A stretch of 64,000 nt of DNA. Origin: Serratia symbiotica (Periphyllus acericola). Lineage in GTDB: Bacteria; Pseudomonadota; Gammaproteobacteria; Enterobacterales; Enterobacteriaceae. The notes below the pieces were generated by a model, which was not told where the DNA came from, searched no databases, and saw only the letters and a list, made by a program, of their open reading frames with translations. The stretch lies in assembly GCF_964019515.1 (NCBI RefSeq), contig NZ_OZ026452.1:620001-684000 (forward strand). Reading direction: 5' to 3'. A program made the translations under genes and the position numbers. Below are positions 12,795-25,107 of this stretch, piece after piece (positions within the stretch are counted from its first letter, which is position 1; each line of letters opens with the position of its first letter).

Positions 12795-14201
12795 TTATGA
12801 CATCCATTCGGTATGGAACACACCTTCTTTATCGATGCGTTGGTAAGTATGAGCACCGAAGTAGTCACGCTGTGCCTGGATCAGGTTGGCAGGCAGCACC
12901 GCTGAACGGTAGCTGTCGTAGTAAGCGATCGCCGCAGAAAAGGTGGGGGTAGGGATGCCATTTTGCACCGCATAAGATACCACGTCACGCAGTGACTGTT
13001 GGTATTCATCAGCGATCTGCTTGAAGTAAGGTGCCAGTAGCAGGTTGGCGATATCAGCATCGGCGGCGCAAGCATCGGTAATTTTTTGCAGGAACTTTGC
13101 GCGAATGATGCAACCAGCGCGGAAGATCTTGGCAATCTCACCGTAGTGCAGCTCCCAGTTATTTTCCTTAGATGCGGCTTTCAACTGAGAGAAGCCCTGC
13201 GCATAAGAAACGATTTTGCCAAAATACAGCGCACGACGTACTTTCTCGATAAATTCGGCTTTATCACCGCTAAACGGCGTGACTTTAGGGCCGCTCAGCA
13301 CCTTAGCAGCTGCAACACGCTGGTCTTTTAGTGAGGACAGGTAACGTGCGAACACGGATTCGGTGATCAGTGACAAAGGTTCGCCCAGATCCAGAGCGCT
13401 CTGGCTGGTCCATTTGCCAGTACCTTTGTTGGCCGCTTCGTCCAGGATCACATCTATCAGATAGTGACCCTCTGCGTCTTTCTTGGTGAATATATCTTTG
13501 GTGATATCGATCAGGTAACTATTCAGTTCACCTTGGTTCCATTCGGCAAAAGTCTCTGCCAACTGTTCGTTGCTGAGGTTCAACGCTTGCTTCAATAGCG
13601 AGTAGGCTTCTGCGATTAGTTGCATGTCGCCATACTCGATGCCGTTATGCACCATCTTGACATAGTGGCCGGCACCGTCAGCGCCAATATAGGTCACACA
13701 AGGCTCTCCTTCCGCTACTGCGGCGATTTTCTTCAGGATCGGTGCCACCAGTTCGTAGGCTTCTTTCTGGCCACCAGGCATAATGGAAGGCCCTTTTAGC
13801 GCACCCTCTTCTCCCCCGGAAACGCCAGTGCCAATAAAGTTGAAGCCCTGATCAGATAGTTCTTTGTTACGGCGCAGGGTATCCTGGTAGGAGGTATTGC
13901 CACCATCGATCAAGATATCGCCTTTATCCAGGTGCGGCGTCAAGGAAGCAATGGTTTTGTCCGTGGCTTCGCCCGCTTTAACCATCAGAAAAATACGGCG
14001 CGGTTTTTCCAGCGATTCGACAAACGCTTCGACGCTATAGTATGGAACCAGGTTCTTGCCTGGGTTCTCAGCAATAACTTCATCCGTCTTGTCGCCTGAA
14101 CGGTTAAAGATGGAAACGGTATAACCACGGCTTTCAATGTTCAGTGCCAAATTACGGCCCATCACCGCCATGCCGACAGCACCGATTTGTTGTTTGGACA
14201 T
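12795..14201 (-). CDS. gnd: 6-phosphogluconate dehydrogenase (decarboxylating)
   Basis: Gnd oxidises 6-phosphogluconate to ribulose 5-phosphate in the pentose phosphate pathway with NADP. The 468-residue protein begins [20 protein letters not shown], with the GxGxxG nucleotide fold and the NADP-binding [30 protein letters not shown] and [14 protein letters not shown] hold the substrate-binding and catalytic lysine regions, and the C-terminal tail ends FHTEWMS. AGGAG lies 7 bases upstream. Its place between his and the O-antigen cluster is the classical enteric arrangement. About 165 bases upstream hold no other gene. Confidence 0.97.
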   Translation of the reverse strand: MSKQQIGAVGMAVMGRNLALNIESRGYTVSIFNRSGDKTDEVIAENPGKNLVPYYSVEAFVESLEKPRRIFLMVKAGEATDKTIASLTPHLDKGDILIDGGNTSYQDTLRRNKELSDQGFNFIGTGVSGGEEGALKGPSIMPGGQKEAYELVAPILKKIAAVAEGEPCVTYIGADGAGHYVKMVHNGIEYGDMQLIAEAYSLLKQALNLSNEQLAETFAEWNQGELNSYLIDITKDIFTKKDAEGHYLIDVILDEAANKGTGKWTSQSALDLGEPLSLITESVFARYLSSLKDQRVAAAKVLSGPKVTPFSGDKAEFIEKVRRALYFGKIVSYAQGFSQLKAASKENNWELHYGEIAKIFRAGCIIRAKFLQKITDACAADADIANLLLAPYFKQIADEYQQSLRDVVSYAVQNGIPTPTFSAAIAYYDSYRSAVLPANLIQAQRDYFGAHTYQRIDKEGVFHTEWMS

Positions 14202-14368
14202 TTAGGAACTCCTGTCTGAGGATGATACCTGTTAACGACCCACGGCCAACAGGTTTCGACGCGGCGAATATGTTAACTCAGGATTGCAGTGCGCGGGTAG
14301 TGATTGGTGCTATAGGTCACATTTTTGTGATGCATAAACCTTGAAAAAACAGTTTGTTTATTTTATAA

Positions 14369-15484
14369 TCAATTATTGATCAGTTGATGGTACAACTCGA
14401 TATAGCTTTCCGCCATAGGCTCGGAGGTGAACAAAGCCTGAAAGCGTTTGGCGGCGTTTTCGCCATAGCGCTGCGCCTGCTCAGGATCGTGCCATAATGC
14501 GTGCATCGCCTCGCGCAGTGCTTGCGGGTTGGACGGCGGCACAACAATGCCCGTTTCCTGATCGATATTGATATAAGTGGTTCCTGTACCAATCTCACTT
14601 GAGATCAGCGGCTTACCATACATAGCCCCCTCAAGCAAGGTTATGCCAAAGGCTTCAGAGCGCAGATGAGACGGAAACACCACGCTATAGCATAATTGCA
14701 ACAACGCGGCTTTATGTTCATCAGGCAGTGCTCGGAGGAAGTGAATGTGTTTCAATCCCAGATCCTGCGCCTGTTGTTTGAGTGCCGCTTCGATAGGGCC
14801 AGCACCGATAATGACCAATGGGAAGTCAGTGTGCTGAATGGCTTTCAGCAAAATATGCAGACCTTTGTAATAGCGGAATGCGCCAACAAACAAGAAAAAA
14901 CGCTCGCCAACTTGTCGACGCCAATACGCCAGGTGAACCTCATCGGCAACAGGATAAGACTTTTTATCCAGGCCATAGGGAATAACTTTTACCTTGGATA
15001 AATACTTTTGCAGTACCGGGCTGGTCTTAACATAGTTTGGAGAGGCGGCAACAATAAAATCGACAGAGTTCAAAAATTTGTCCATCAATGGCGCGTAAAT
15101 TTTCAATGCTATTTGTTGCTTAACAATATCTGAGTGATAGCTCACTATCGTTGGCTTTTTTATCCCGGTAATAAAGTGCAACAAATCCATGAATGGGTAA
15201 GGGAAATGGTAATGAATGATATCTGCCTGAGCCGCCAGCGCTTTAAATTTACTTATTGCACTCATCGAAAAGGGAGTGGATGCCACTTCAAAATCGCAGG
15301 CGGCATAGTAAGCCACATGTTTTCCAACCCGTTCATTATCGATATTGCCACGCGCGCTGAGAGACAATATCGTCGATTCAATCTGGTGACACACACCGGC
15401 TTCACTTAATTGAAAAATAACCTGTTCTATACCACCAAATGAATCTGGGTAATAAGTTTTATAAAAATGCATAACTTTCAACAT
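14369..15484 (-). CDS. GT4 glycosyltransferase, WbpZ/WbdC-like (only intact copy)
   Basis: From the ATG at 15484 the product is 371 residues, beginning MLKVMHFYKTYYPDSFGGIE. The N-terminal fold has the FGGIE glycine loop. The C-terminal fold has FLFVGAFRYYKGLHILL and the GT4 signature SEAFGITLLEGAMYGKPLIS near residues 275-295. It would add mannose or rhamnose from a GDP-sugar to the growing O-polysaccharide on the cytoplasmic membrane. It begins 7 bases after the preceding glycosyltransferase gene. Its 5' end (from 15,271 upward) is the first part of the tandem array, so five truncated duplicates of its first ~70 codons exist further on. The gene itself looks intact. Confidence 0.85.
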   Translation of the reverse strand: MLKVMHFYKTYYPDSFGGIEQVIFQLSEAGVCHQIESTILSLSARGNIDNERVGKHVAYYAACDFEVASTPFSMSAISKFKALAAQADIIHYHFPYPFMDLLHFITGIKKPTIVSYHSDIVKQQIALKIYAPLMDKFLNSVDFIVAASPNYVKTSPVLQKYLSKVKVIPYGLDKKSYPVADEVHLAYWRRQVGERFFLFVGAFRYYKGLHILLKAIQHTDFPLVIIGAGPIEAALKQQAQDLGLKHIHFLRALPDEHKAALLQLCYSVVFPSHLRSEAFGITLLEGAMYGKPLISSEIGTGTTYINIDQETGIVVPPSNPQALREAMHALWHDPEQAQRYGENAAKRFQALFTSEPMAESYIELYHQLINN

Positions 15485-15491
15485 GAAAATT

Positions 15492-16625
15492 TTAAACCTG
15501 CTGGTAAGCAAAAATGGTTTCTTGCGCACAGCGTTGCCAAGAAAATTGTTTTGCCCGATTTATCCCGTTTATCCTCGCCTGTTCACGCCAGGCGTCATCT
15601 TCAATGCTTTTTTGGATAAGTTCAGTGAGTGTGTCAACATCCTTTGCCGCACACATTAATGCGCAGTCGCCAGCCACTTCAGGTAATGATGCACTGTCAG
15701 AACAAACCACCGGTATGCCGGATGCCATTGCCTCCAGCACCGGTAATCCAAATCCTTCATACAGCGACGGAAATAGGAAACTGCGAGCGCCGGCAAATAG
15801 GTACGGCAAAACTGCGGACTTCGCGTAGCCCAGATAATGCAGCCAGCAAGCATTTTCAGCACGTTCGAAACGCTGGTGCAACCCTGCGCTGCTCCACCCA
15901 TAGAATCCACTGATAACCAAAGGATTAGCCAGACGCAATGCCAACGGCAAACGCTCGTAAGCATCCAGCAGTGTTTCAATATTTTTTCGCGGCTCTATAG
16001 AGCCAGTAAACAAACAGTAGTGATCAGCTTTTAAACCGAGCGGGGCTAAAAACGGCTTAAGCTTTTCAGCTTCACGTGGATAAAAATCATCGCTACTGGC
16101 TAGCTTAGCGGCATACACTTGGCTCAAAGGCAGATTAAAATACTCAGCCAATTCAAGGCGCGTGAATTCGGAGTCCGTTATAAGAATATCGGCGCGCTTA
16201 ATCGTCAGCAGCAGTTCTTTCTGCATAAAAAGGACACGTTCCGCCGGATGACATTGTGGCCAAGTAAATACCGAGAGATCATGAAAAGTCGCCAGGCAGC
16301 GATCGGTCTTGGGCGGCAAATAAAAATTAGGACTGTGGTAGATCGCATCCCGGTGTTTTCTAAGTGTATGCGTTTTTAACCAGGGGGCATTCAAGCGATA
16401 TAATTCTGAAGCAAAATGGCTTTTTTGTAACCGCCGCCGCAGCCCCTTGACTGCGGAGGGCTGCTCCCAGGCGGTAGGGATCTGTCGGCTTAAATGACGC
16501 CCCTGAAGAAATAAAAGCTCAGATATCTCTGATCTTTCTTGCAGGCAGTTGGCTAACTCATAAGCATACCGGCCAATCCCAGTCATAGGAAATTGAATCG
16601 GGTCAGTACCAAATACAACTTTCAT
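15492..16625 (-). CDS. GT4 glycosyltransferase, WbpY/WbdB-like, array copy 1
   Basis: The 377-residue product starts [20 protein letters not shown], the glycine-rich acceptor loop of GT4 enzymes. [20 protein letters not shown] near residue 200 opens the donor fold, and [20 protein letters not shown] near residue 290 holds the E-x7-E motif that binds the nucleotide sugar. Such enzymes extend mannan or D-rhamnan O-chains at the cytoplasmic membrane. The ATG lies 2 bases after the stop of the rmd fragment. This is the copy next to the intact downstream GT4 gene, so it keeps the original order. No start-site Shine-Dalgarno is strong, which suggests coupling to upstream translation. Confidence 0.88.
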   Translation of the reverse strand: MKVVFGTDPIQFPMTGIGRYAYELANCLQERSEISELLFLQGRHLSRQIPTAWEQPSAVKGLRRRLQKSHFASELYRLNAPWLKTHTLRKHRDAIYHSPNFYLPPKTDRCLATFHDLSVFTWPQCHPAERVLFMQKELLLTIKRADILITDSEFTRLELAEYFNLPLSQVYAAKLASSDDFYPREAEKLKPFLAPLGLKADHYCLFTGSIEPRKNIETLLDAYERLPLALRLANPLVISGFYGWSSAGLHQRFERAENACWLHYLGYAKSAVLPYLFAGARSFLFPSLYEGFGLPVLEAMASGIPVVCSDSASLPEVAGDCALMCAAKDVDTLTELIQKSIEDDAWREQARINGINRAKQFSWQRCAQETIFAYQQV

Positions 16626-16627
16626 TA

Positions 16628-16966
16628 TCAGTTTTCAAGCATCCAGCCTAATGTTTCTTCTAGATGTGGTGTCTGCCATGCGCCGATGATTGCGCGCAAT
16701 TTAGTTGCATCCCCACACAGGCGTTTCACTTCGTTCGGGCGAACAAAAGCAGGGTTCACTCGGATCTCTAAGGAATGACCAGTGATCTTTTTACAGAACA
16801 TGATCACCTCACGCAGAGAACAGGTTTTACCCGAGCATACATTGATCGTTTCAGCTAGCAGCCTCATTTTCAGTAGCGCTACGTAGGCTTTACTTAAAGC
16901 GCGCACATCGGTGAAATCACGCAAAACGTCGATATTCCCTAATTCAATCATTGCCGCATTCTCTTT
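16628..16966 (-). pseudogene. rmd: rmd 3' fragment, array copy 1
   Basis: The last ~112 codons of GDP-4-dehydro-6-deoxy-D-mannose reductase are kept, from KENAAMIELGNIDVLRDFTD through INVCSGKTCSLREVI to ETLGWMLEN. The Rossmann NAD(P) site and the YxxxK catalytic pair, which lie upstream in the family, are missing. A frame extends back to 17101 through out-of-frame sequence of the neighbouring GT4 fragment, giving a meaningless fusion start. Confidence 0.85.
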
Positions 16967-17180
16967 AGGGAGTGGATGCCACTTCAAAATCGCAGGCGGC
17001 ATAGTAAGCCACATGTTTTCCAACCCGTTCATTATCGATATTGCCACGCGCGCTGAGAGACAATATCGTCGATTCAATCTGGTGACACACACCGGCTTCA
17101 CTTAATTGAAAAATAACCTGTTCTATACCACCAAATGAATCTGGGTAATAAGTTTTATAAAAATGCATAACTTTCAACAT
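16967..17180 (-). pseudogene. Truncated WbpZ-like GT4 5' fragment, array unit 2
   Basis: The first ~71 codons of the gene intact at 14369-15484 are repeated here, ending at VASTP where the sequence joins the rmd fragment. The donor-binding C-terminal fold is absent, so no enzyme can be made. Confidence 0.88.
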
Positions 17181-17187
17181 GAAAATT

Positions 17188-18321
17188 TTAAACCTGCTGG
17201 TAAGCAAAAATGGTTTCTTGCGCACAGCGTTGCCAAGAAAATTGTTTTGCCCGATTTATCCCGTTTATCCTCGCCTGTTCACGCCAGGCGTCATCTTCAA
17301 TGCTTTTTTGGATAAGTTCAGTGAGTGTGTCAACATCCTTTGCCGCACACATTAATGCGCAGTCGCCAGCCACTTCAGGTAATGATGCACTGTCAGAACA
17401 AACCACCGGTATGCCGGATGCCATTGCCTCCAGCACCGGTAATCCAAATCCTTCATACAGCGACGGAAATAGGAAACTGCGAGCGCCGGCAAATAGGTAC
17501 GGCAAAACTGCGGACTTCGCGTAGCCCAGATAATGCAGCCAGCAAGCATTTTCAGCACGTTCGAAACGCTGGTGCAACCCTGCGCTGCTCCACCCATAGA
17601 ATCCACTGATAACCAAAGGATTAGCCAGACGCAATGCCAACGGCAAACGCTCGTAAGCATCCAGCAGTGTTTCAATATTTTTTCGCGGCTCTATAGAGCC
17701 AGTAAACAAACAGTAGTGATCAGCTTTTAAACCGAGCGGGGCTAAAAACGGCTTAAGCTTTTCAGCTTCACGTGGATAAAAATCATCGCTACTGGCTAGC
17801 TTAGCGGCATACACTTGGCTCAAAGGCAGATTAAAATACTCAGCCAATTCAAGGCGCGTGAATTCGGAGTCCGTTATAAGAATATCGGCGCGCTTAATCG
17901 TCAGCAGCAGTTCTTTCTGCATAAAAAGGACACGTTCCGCCGGATGACATTGTGGCCAAGTAAATACCGAGAGATCATGAAAAGTCGCCAGGCAGCGATC
18001 GGTCTTGGGCGGCAAATAAAAATTAGGACTGTGGTAGATCGCATCCCGGTGTTTTCTAAGTGTATGCGTTTTTAACCAGGGGGCATTCAAGCGATATAAT
18101 TCTGAAGCAAAATGGCTTTTTTGTAACCGCCGCCGCAGCCCCTTGACTGCGGAGGGCTGCTCCCAGGCGGTAGGGATCTGTCGGCTTAAATGACGCCCCT
18201 GAAGAAATAAAAGCTCAGATATCTCTGATCTTTCTTGCAGGCAGTTGGCTAACTCATAAGCATACCGGCCAATCCCAGTCATAGGAAATTGAATCGGGTC
18301 AGTACCAAATACAACTTTCAT
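17188..18321 (-). CDS. GT4 glycosyltransferase, WbpY/WbdB-like, array copy 2
   Basis: Same 377-residue protein as the copy at 15492-16625, full length with no disruption. Its downstream neighbour is only the truncated GT4 start, so any polycistronic message loses the second transferase at this point. Confidence 0.87.
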   Translation of the reverse strand: MKVVFGTDPIQFPMTGIGRYAYELANCLQERSEISELLFLQGRHLSRQIPTAWEQPSAVKGLRRRLQKSHFASELYRLNAPWLKTHTLRKHRDAIYHSPNFYLPPKTDRCLATFHDLSVFTWPQCHPAERVLFMQKELLLTIKRADILITDSEFTRLELAEYFNLPLSQVYAAKLASSDDFYPREAEKLKPFLAPLGLKADHYCLFTGSIEPRKNIETLLDAYERLPLALRLANPLVISGFYGWSSAGLHQRFERAENACWLHYLGYAKSAVLPYLFAGARSFLFPSLYEGFGLPVLEAMASGIPVVCSDSASLPEVAGDCALMCAAKDVDTLTELIQKSIEDDAWREQARINGINRAKQFSWQRCAQETIFAYQQV

Positions 18322-18323
18322 TA

Positions 18324-18662
18324 TCAGTTTTCAAGCATCCAGCCTAATGTTTCTTCTAGATGTGGTGTCTGCCATGCGCCGATGATTGCGCGCAATTTAG
18401 TTGCATCCCCACACAGGCGTTTCACTTCGTTCGGGCGAACAAAAGCAGGGTTCACTCGGATCTCTAAGGAATGACCAGTGATCTTTTTACAGAACATGAT
18501 CACCTCACGCAGAGAACAGGTTTTACCCGAGCATACATTGATCGTTTCAGCTAGCAGCCTCATTTTCAGTAGCGCTACGTAGGCTTTACTTAAAGCGCGC
18601 ACATCGGTGAAATCACGCAAAACGTCGATATTCCCTAATTCAATCATTGCCGCATTCTCTTT
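18324..18662 (-). pseudogene. rmd: rmd 3' fragment, array copy 2
   Basis: Identical reductase tail to the copy at 16628-16966, again fused upstream to out-of-frame glycosyltransferase sequence and lacking the cofactor-binding half. Confidence 0.85.
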
Positions 18663-18876
18663 AGGGAGTGGATGCCACTTCAAAATCGCAGGCGGCATAG
18701 TAAGCCACATGTTTTCCAACCCGTTCATTATCGATATTGCCACGCGCGCTGAGAGACAATATCGTCGATTCAATCTGGTGACACACACCGGCTTCACTTA
18801 ATTGAAAAATAACCTGTTCTATACCACCAAATGAATCTGGGTAATAAGTTTTATAAAAATGCATAACTTTCAACAT
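18663..18876 (-). pseudogene. Truncated WbpZ-like GT4 5' fragment, array unit 3
   Basis: Identical to the fragment at 16967-17180; only the acceptor-side N-terminal strand-loop region remains. Confidence 0.87.
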
Positions 18877-18883
18877 GAAAATT

Positions 18884-20017
18884 TTAAACCTGCTGGTAAG
18901 CAAAAATGGTTTCTTGCGCACAGCGTTGCCAAGAAAATTGTTTTGCCCGATTTATCCCGTTTATCCTCGCCTGTTCACGCCAGGCGTCATCTTCAATGCT
19001 TTTTTGGATAAGTTCAGTGAGTGTGTCAACATCCTTTGCCGCACACATTAATGCGCAGTCGCCAGCCACTTCAGGTAATGATGCACTGTCAGAACAAACC
19101 ACCGGTATGCCGGATGCCATTGCCTCCAGCACCGGTAATCCAAATCCTTCATACAGCGACGGAAATAGGAAACTGCGAGCGCCGGCAAATAGGTACGGCA
19201 AAACTGCGGACTTCGCGTAGCCCAGATAATGCAGCCAGCAAGCATTTTCAGCACGTTCGAAACGCTGGTGCAACCCTGCGCTGCTCCACCCATAGAATCC
19301 ACTGATAACCAAAGGATTAGCCAGACGCAATGCCAACGGCAAACGCTCGTAAGCATCCAGCAGTGTTTCAATATTTTTTCGCGGCTCTATAGAGCCAGTA
19401 AACAAACAGTAGTGATCAGCTTTTAAACCGAGCGGGGCTAAAAACGGCTTAAGCTTTTCAGCTTCACGTGGATAAAAATCATCGCTACTGGCTAGCTTAG
19501 CGGCATACACTTGGCTCAAAGGCAGATTAAAATACTCAGCCAATTCAAGGCGCGTGAATTCGGAGTCCGTTATAAGAATATCGGCGCGCTTAATCGTCAG
19601 CAGCAGTTCTTTCTGCATAAAAAGGACACGTTCCGCCGGATGACATTGTGGCCAAGTAAATACCGAGAGATCATGAAAAGTCGCCAGGCAGCGATCGGTC
19701 TTGGGCGGCAAATAAAAATTAGGACTGTGGTAGATCGCATCCCGGTGTTTTCTAAGTGTATGCGTTTTTAACCAGGGGGCATTCAAGCGATATAATTCTG
19801 AAGCAAAATGGCTTTTTTGTAACCGCCGCCGCAGCCCCTTGACTGCGGAGGGCTGCTCCCAGGCGGTAGGGATCTGTCGGCTTAAATGACGCCCCTGAAG
19901 AAATAAAAGCTCAGATATCTCTGATCTTTCTTGCAGGCAGTTGGCTAACTCATAAGCATACCGGCCAATCCCAGTCATAGGAAATTGAATCGGGTCAGTA
20001 CCAAATACAACTTTCAT
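18884..20017 (-). CDS. GT4 glycosyltransferase, WbpY/WbdB-like, array copy 3
   Basis: Full-length 377-residue copy, same translation as copies 1 and 2, with the E-x7-E donor motif intact. Confidence 0.87.
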   Translation of the reverse strand: MKVVFGTDPIQFPMTGIGRYAYELANCLQERSEISELLFLQGRHLSRQIPTAWEQPSAVKGLRRRLQKSHFASELYRLNAPWLKTHTLRKHRDAIYHSPNFYLPPKTDRCLATFHDLSVFTWPQCHPAERVLFMQKELLLTIKRADILITDSEFTRLELAEYFNLPLSQVYAAKLASSDDFYPREAEKLKPFLAPLGLKADHYCLFTGSIEPRKNIETLLDAYERLPLALRLANPLVISGFYGWSSAGLHQRFERAENACWLHYLGYAKSAVLPYLFAGARSFLFPSLYEGFGLPVLEAMASGIPVVCSDSASLPEVAGDCALMCAAKDVDTLTELIQKSIEDDAWREQARINGINRAKQFSWQRCAQETIFAYQQV

Positions 20018-20019
20018 TA

Positions 20020-20358
20020 TCAGTTTTCAAGCATCCAGCCTAATGTTTCTTCTAGATGTGGTGTCTGCCATGCGCCGATGATTGCGCGCAATTTAGTTGC
20101 ATCCCCACACAGGCGTTTCACTTCGTTCGGGCGAACAAAAGCAGGGTTCACTCGGATCTCTAAGGAATGACCAGTGATCTTTTTACAGAACATGATCACC
20201 TCACGCAGAGAACAGGTTTTACCCGAGCATACATTGATCGTTTCAGCTAGCAGCCTCATTTTCAGTAGCGCTACGTAGGCTTTACTTAAAGCGCGCACAT
20301 CGGTGAAATCACGCAAAACGTCGATATTCCCTAATTCAATCATTGCCGCATTCTCTTT
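20020..20358 (-). pseudogene. rmd: rmd 3' fragment, array copy 3
   Basis: Reductase C-terminal ~112 codons ending WMLEN, no catalytic half. Confidence 0.85.
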
Positions 20359-20572
20359 AGGGAGTGGATGCCACTTCAAAATCGCAGGCGGCATAGTAAG
20401 CCACATGTTTTCCAACCCGTTCATTATCGATATTGCCACGCGCGCTGAGAGACAATATCGTCGATTCAATCTGGTGACACACACCGGCTTCACTTAATTG
20501 AAAAATAACCTGTTCTATACCACCAAATGAATCTGGGTAATAAGTTTTATAAAAATGCATAACTTTCAACAT
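20359..20572 (-). pseudogene. Truncated WbpZ-like GT4 5' fragment, array unit 4
   Basis: Repeats the first ~71 codons of the intact gene at 14369-15484, then joins rmd sequence. Confidence 0.87.
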
Positions 20573-20579
20573 GAAAATT

Positions 20580-21713
20580 TTAAACCTGCTGGTAAGCAAA
20601 AATGGTTTCTTGCGCACAGCGTTGCCAAGAAAATTGTTTTGCCCGATTTATCCCGTTTATCCTCGCCTGTTCACGCCAGGCGTCATCTTCAATGCTTTTT
20701 TGGATAAGTTCAGTGAGTGTGTCAACATCCTTTGCCGCACACATTAATGCGCAGTCGCCAGCCACTTCAGGTAATGATGCACTGTCAGAACAAACCACCG
20801 GTATGCCGGATGCCATTGCCTCCAGCACCGGTAATCCAAATCCTTCATACAGCGACGGAAATAGGAAACTGCGAGCGCCGGCAAATAGGTACGGCAAAAC
20901 TGCGGACTTCGCGTAGCCCAGATAATGCAGCCAGCAAGCATTTTCAGCACGTTCGAAACGCTGGTGCAACCCTGCGCTGCTCCACCCATAGAATCCACTG
21001 ATAACCAAAGGATTAGCCAGACGCAATGCCAACGGCAAACGCTCGTAAGCATCCAGCAGTGTTTCAATATTTTTTCGCGGCTCTATAGAGCCAGTAAACA
21101 AACAGTAGTGATCAGCTTTTAAACCGAGCGGGGCTAAAAACGGCTTAAGCTTTTCAGCTTCACGTGGATAAAAATCATCGCTACTGGCTAGCTTAGCGGC
21201 ATACACTTGGCTCAAAGGCAGATTAAAATACTCAGCCAATTCAAGGCGCGTGAATTCGGAGTCCGTTATAAGAATATCGGCGCGCTTAATCGTCAGCAGC
21301 AGTTCTTTCTGCATAAAAAGGACACGTTCCGCCGGATGACATTGTGGCCAAGTAAATACCGAGAGATCATGAAAAGTCGCCAGGCAGCGATCGGTCTTGG
21401 GCGGCAAATAAAAATTAGGACTGTGGTAGATCGCATCCCGGTGTTTTCTAAGTGTATGCGTTTTTAACCAGGGGGCATTCAAGCGATATAATTCTGAAGC
21501 AAAATGGCTTTTTTGTAACCGCCGCCGCAGCCCCTTGACTGCGGAGGGCTGCTCCCAGGCGGTAGGGATCTGTCGGCTTAAATGACGCCCCTGAAGAAAT
21601 AAAAGCTCAGATATCTCTGATCTTTCTTGCAGGCAGTTGGCTAACTCATAAGCATACCGGCCAATCCCAGTCATAGGAAATTGAATCGGGTCAGTACCAA
21701 ATACAACTTTCAT
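20580..21713 (-). CDS. GT4 glycosyltransferase, WbpY/WbdB-like, array copy 4
   Basis: Full-length 377-residue copy; no amino-acid change from the other copies. Confidence 0.87.
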   Translation of the reverse strand: MKVVFGTDPIQFPMTGIGRYAYELANCLQERSEISELLFLQGRHLSRQIPTAWEQPSAVKGLRRRLQKSHFASELYRLNAPWLKTHTLRKHRDAIYHSPNFYLPPKTDRCLATFHDLSVFTWPQCHPAERVLFMQKELLLTIKRADILITDSEFTRLELAEYFNLPLSQVYAAKLASSDDFYPREAEKLKPFLAPLGLKADHYCLFTGSIEPRKNIETLLDAYERLPLALRLANPLVISGFYGWSSAGLHQRFERAENACWLHYLGYAKSAVLPYLFAGARSFLFPSLYEGFGLPVLEAMASGIPVVCSDSASLPEVAGDCALMCAAKDVDTLTELIQKSIEDDAWREQARINGINRAKQFSWQRCAQETIFAYQQV

Positions 21714-21715
21714 TA

Positions 21716-22054
21716 TCAGTTTTCAAGCATCCAGCCTAATGTTTCTTCTAGATGTGGTGTCTGCCATGCGCCGATGATTGCGCGCAATTTAGTTGCATCC
21801 CCACACAGGCGTTTCACTTCGTTCGGGCGAACAAAAGCAGGGTTCACTCGGATCTCTAAGGAATGACCAGTGATCTTTTTACAGAACATGATCACCTCAC
21901 GCAGAGAACAGGTTTTACCCGAGCATACATTGATCGTTTCAGCTAGCAGCCTCATTTTCAGTAGCGCTACGTAGGCTTTACTTAAAGCGCGCACATCGGT
22001 GAAATCACGCAAAACGTCGATATTCCCTAATTCAATCATTGCCGCATTCTCTTT
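21716..22054 (-). pseudogene. rmd: rmd 3' fragment, array copy 4
   Basis: Reductase tail as in the other units, unable to bind NAD(P). Confidence 0.85.
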
Positions 22055-22268
22055 AGGGAGTGGATGCCACTTCAAAATCGCAGGCGGCATAGTAAGCCAC
22101 ATGTTTTCCAACCCGTTCATTATCGATATTGCCACGCGCGCTGAGAGACAATATCGTCGATTCAATCTGGTGACACACACCGGCTTCACTTAATTGAAAA
22201 ATAACCTGTTCTATACCACCAAATGAATCTGGGTAATAAGTTTTATAAAAATGCATAACTTTCAACAT
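22055..22268 (-). pseudogene. Truncated WbpZ-like GT4 5' fragment, array unit 5
   Basis: N-terminal fragment identical to those in units 2-4. Confidence 0.87.
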
Positions 22269-22275
22269 GAAAATT

Positions 22276-23409
22276 TTAAACCTGCTGGTAAGCAAAAATG
22301 GTTTCTTGCGCACAGCGTTGCCAAGAAAATTGTTTTGCCCGATTTATCCCGTTTATCCTCGCCTGTTCACGCCAGGCGTCATCTTCAATGCTTTTTTGGA
22401 TAAGTTCAGTGAGTGTGTCAACATCCTTTGCCGCACACATTAATGCGCAGTCGCCAGCCACTTCAGGTAATGATGCACTGTCAGAACAAACCACCGGTAT
22501 GCCGGATGCCATTGCCTCCAGCACCGGTAATCCAAATCCTTCATACAGCGACGGAAATAGGAAACTGCGAGCGCCGGCAAATAGGTACGGCAAAACTGCG
22601 GACTTCGCGTAGCCCAGATAATGCAGCCAGCAAGCATTTTCAGCACGTTCGAAACGCTGGTGCAACCCTGCGCTGCTCCACCCATAGAATCCACTGATAA
22701 CCAAAGGATTAGCCAGACGCAATGCCAACGGCAAACGCTCGTAAGCATCCAGCAGTGTTTCAATATTTTTTCGCGGCTCTATAGAGCCAGTAAACAAACA
22801 GTAGTGATCAGCTTTTAAACCGAGCGGGGCTAAAAACGGCTTAAGCTTTTCAGCTTCACGTGGATAAAAATCATCGCTACTGGCTAGCTTAGCGGCATAC
22901 ACTTGGCTCAAAGGCAGATTAAAATACTCAGCCAATTCAAGGCGCGTGAATTCGGAGTCCGTTATAAGAATATCGGCGCGCTTAATCGTCAGCAGCAGTT
23001 CTTTCTGCATAAAAAGGACACGTTCCGCCGGATGACATTGTGGCCAAGTAAATACCGAGAGATCATGAAAAGTCGCCAGGCAGCGATCGGTCTTGGGCGG
23101 CAAATAAAAATTAGGACTGTGGTAGATCGCATCCCGGTGTTTTCTAAGTGTATGCGTTTTTAACCAGGGGGCATTCAAGCGATATAATTCTGAAGCAAAA
23201 TGGCTTTTTTGTAACCGCCGCCGCAGCCCCTTGACTGCGGAGGGCTGCTCCCAGGCGGTAGGGATCTGTCGGCTTAAATGACGCCCCTGAAGAAATAAAA
23301 GCTCAGATATCTCTGATCTTTCTTGCAGGCAGTTGGCTAACTCATAAGCATACCGGCCAATCCCAGTCATAGGAAATTGAATCGGGTCAGTACCAAATAC
23401 AACTTTCAT
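22276..23409 (-). CDS. GT4 glycosyltransferase, WbpY/WbdB-like, array copy 5
   Basis: Full-length 377-residue copy with start and stop in the same context as the others. Confidence 0.87.
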   Translation of the reverse strand: MKVVFGTDPIQFPMTGIGRYAYELANCLQERSEISELLFLQGRHLSRQIPTAWEQPSAVKGLRRRLQKSHFASELYRLNAPWLKTHTLRKHRDAIYHSPNFYLPPKTDRCLATFHDLSVFTWPQCHPAERVLFMQKELLLTIKRADILITDSEFTRLELAEYFNLPLSQVYAAKLASSDDFYPREAEKLKPFLAPLGLKADHYCLFTGSIEPRKNIETLLDAYERLPLALRLANPLVISGFYGWSSAGLHQRFERAENACWLHYLGYAKSAVLPYLFAGARSFLFPSLYEGFGLPVLEAMASGIPVVCSDSASLPEVAGDCALMCAAKDVDTLTELIQKSIEDDAWREQARINGINRAKQFSWQRCAQETIFAYQQV

Positions 23410-23411
23410 TA

Positions 23412-23750
23412 TCAGTTTTCAAGCATCCAGCCTAATGTTTCTTCTAGATGTGGTGTCTGCCATGCGCCGATGATTGCGCGCAATTTAGTTGCATCCCCAC
23501 ACAGGCGTTTCACTTCGTTCGGGCGAACAAAAGCAGGGTTCACTCGGATCTCTAAGGAATGACCAGTGATCTTTTTACAGAACATGATCACCTCACGCAG
23601 AGAACAGGTTTTACCCGAGCATACATTGATCGTTTCAGCTAGCAGCCTCATTTTCAGTAGCGCTACGTAGGCTTTACTTAAAGCGCGCACATCGGTGAAA
23701 TCACGCAAAACGTCGATATTCCCTAATTCAATCATTGCCGCATTCTCTTT
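23412..23750 (-). pseudogene. rmd: rmd 3' fragment, array copy 5
   Basis: Reductase tail as in the other units. Confidence 0.85.
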
Positions 23751-23964
23751 AGGGAGTGGATGCCACTTCAAAATCGCAGGCGGCATAGTAAGCCACATGT
23801 TTTCCAACCCGTTCATTATCGATATTGCCACGCGCGCTGAGAGACAATATCGTCGATTCAATCTGGTGACACACACCGGCTTCACTTAATTGAAAAATAA
23901 CCTGTTCTATACCACCAAATGAATCTGGGTAATAAGTTTTATAAAAATGCATAACTTTCAACAT
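23751..23964 (-). pseudogene. Truncated WbpZ-like GT4 5' fragment, array unit 6
   Basis: N-terminal fragment identical to those in units 2-5. Confidence 0.87.
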
Positions 23965-23971
23965 GAAAATT

Positions 23972-25105
23972 TTAAACCTGCTGGTAAGCAAAAATGGTTT
24001 CTTGCGCACAGCGTTGCCAAGAAAATTGTTTTGCCCGATTTATCCCGTTTATCCTCGCCTGTTCACGCCAGGCGTCATCTTCAATGCTTTTTTGGATAAG
24101 TTCAGTGAGTGTGTCAACATCCTTTGCCGCACACATTAATGCGCAGTCGCCAGCCACTTCAGGTAATGATGCACTGTCAGAACAAACCACCGGTATGCCG
24201 GATGCCATTGCCTCCAGCACCGGTAATCCAAATCCTTCATACAGCGACGGAAATAGGAAACTGCGAGCGCCGGCAAATAGGTACGGCAAAACTGCGGACT
24301 TCGCGTAGCCCAGATAATGCAGCCAGCAAGCATTTTCAGCACGTTCGAAACGCTGGTGCAACCCTGCGCTGCTCCACCCATAGAATCCACTGATAACCAA
24401 AGGATTAGCCAGACGCAATGCCAACGGCAAACGCTCGTAAGCATCCAGCAGTGTTTCAATATTTTTTCGCGGCTCTATAGAGCCAGTAAACAAACAGTAG
24501 TGATCAGCTTTTAAACCGAGCGGGGCTAAAAACGGCTTAAGCTTTTCAGCTTCACGTGGATAAAAATCATCGCTACTGGCTAGCTTAGCGGCATACACTT
24601 GGCTCAAAGGCAGATTAAAATACTCAGCCAATTCAAGGCGCGTGAATTCGGAGTCCGTTATAAGAATATCGGCGCGCTTAATCGTCAGCAGCAGTTCTTT
24701 CTGCATAAAAAGGACACGTTCCGCCGGATGACATTGTGGCCAAGTAAATACCGAGAGATCATGAAAAGTCGCCAGGCAGCGATCGGTCTTGGGCGGCAAA
24801 TAAAAATTAGGACTGTGGTAGATCGCATCCCGGTGTTTTCTAAGTGTATGCGTTTTTAACCAGGGGGCATTCAAGCGATATAATTCTGAAGCAAAATGGC
24901 TTTTTTGTAACCGCCGCCGCAGCCCCTTGACTGCGGAGGGCTGCTCCCAGGCGGTAGGGATCTGTCGGCTTAAATGACGCCCCTGAAGAAATAAAAGCTC
25001 AGATATCTCTGATCTTTCTTGCAGGCAGTTGGCTAACTCATAAGCATACCGGCCAATCCCAGTCATAGGAAATTGAATCGGGTCAGTACCAAATACAACT
25101 TTCAT
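23972..25105 (-). CDS. GT4 glycosyltransferase, WbpY/WbdB-like, array copy 6 (promoter-proximal)
   Basis: Full-length 377-residue copy and the first one reached by transcription from the cluster promoter. It follows the chimeric rmd remnant and gmd, so it is the copy in the most natural operon position and the one most likely to be expressed if only one is. Confidence 0.88.
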   Translation of the reverse strand: MKVVFGTDPIQFPMTGIGRYAYELANCLQERSEISELLFLQGRHLSRQIPTAWEQPSAVKGLRRRLQKSHFASELYRLNAPWLKTHTLRKHRDAIYHSPNFYLPPKTDRCLATFHDLSVFTWPQCHPAERVLFMQKELLLTIKRADILITDSEFTRLELAEYFNLPLSQVYAAKLASSDDFYPREAEKLKPFLAPLGLKADHYCLFTGSIEPRKNIETLLDAYERLPLALRLANPLVISGFYGWSSAGLHQRFERAENACWLHYLGYAKSAVLPYLFAGARSFLFPSLYEGFGLPVLEAMASGIPVVCSDSASLPEVAGDCALMCAAKDVDTLTELIQKSIEDDAWREQARINGINRAKQFSWQRCAQETIFAYQQV

Positions 25106-25107
25106 TA

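Noticed and set aside
16628..17101. 157-residue ORF as a real gene in each unit
   Set aside because: Its first third is out-of-frame glycosyltransferase DNA and the rest is only the tail of rmd.
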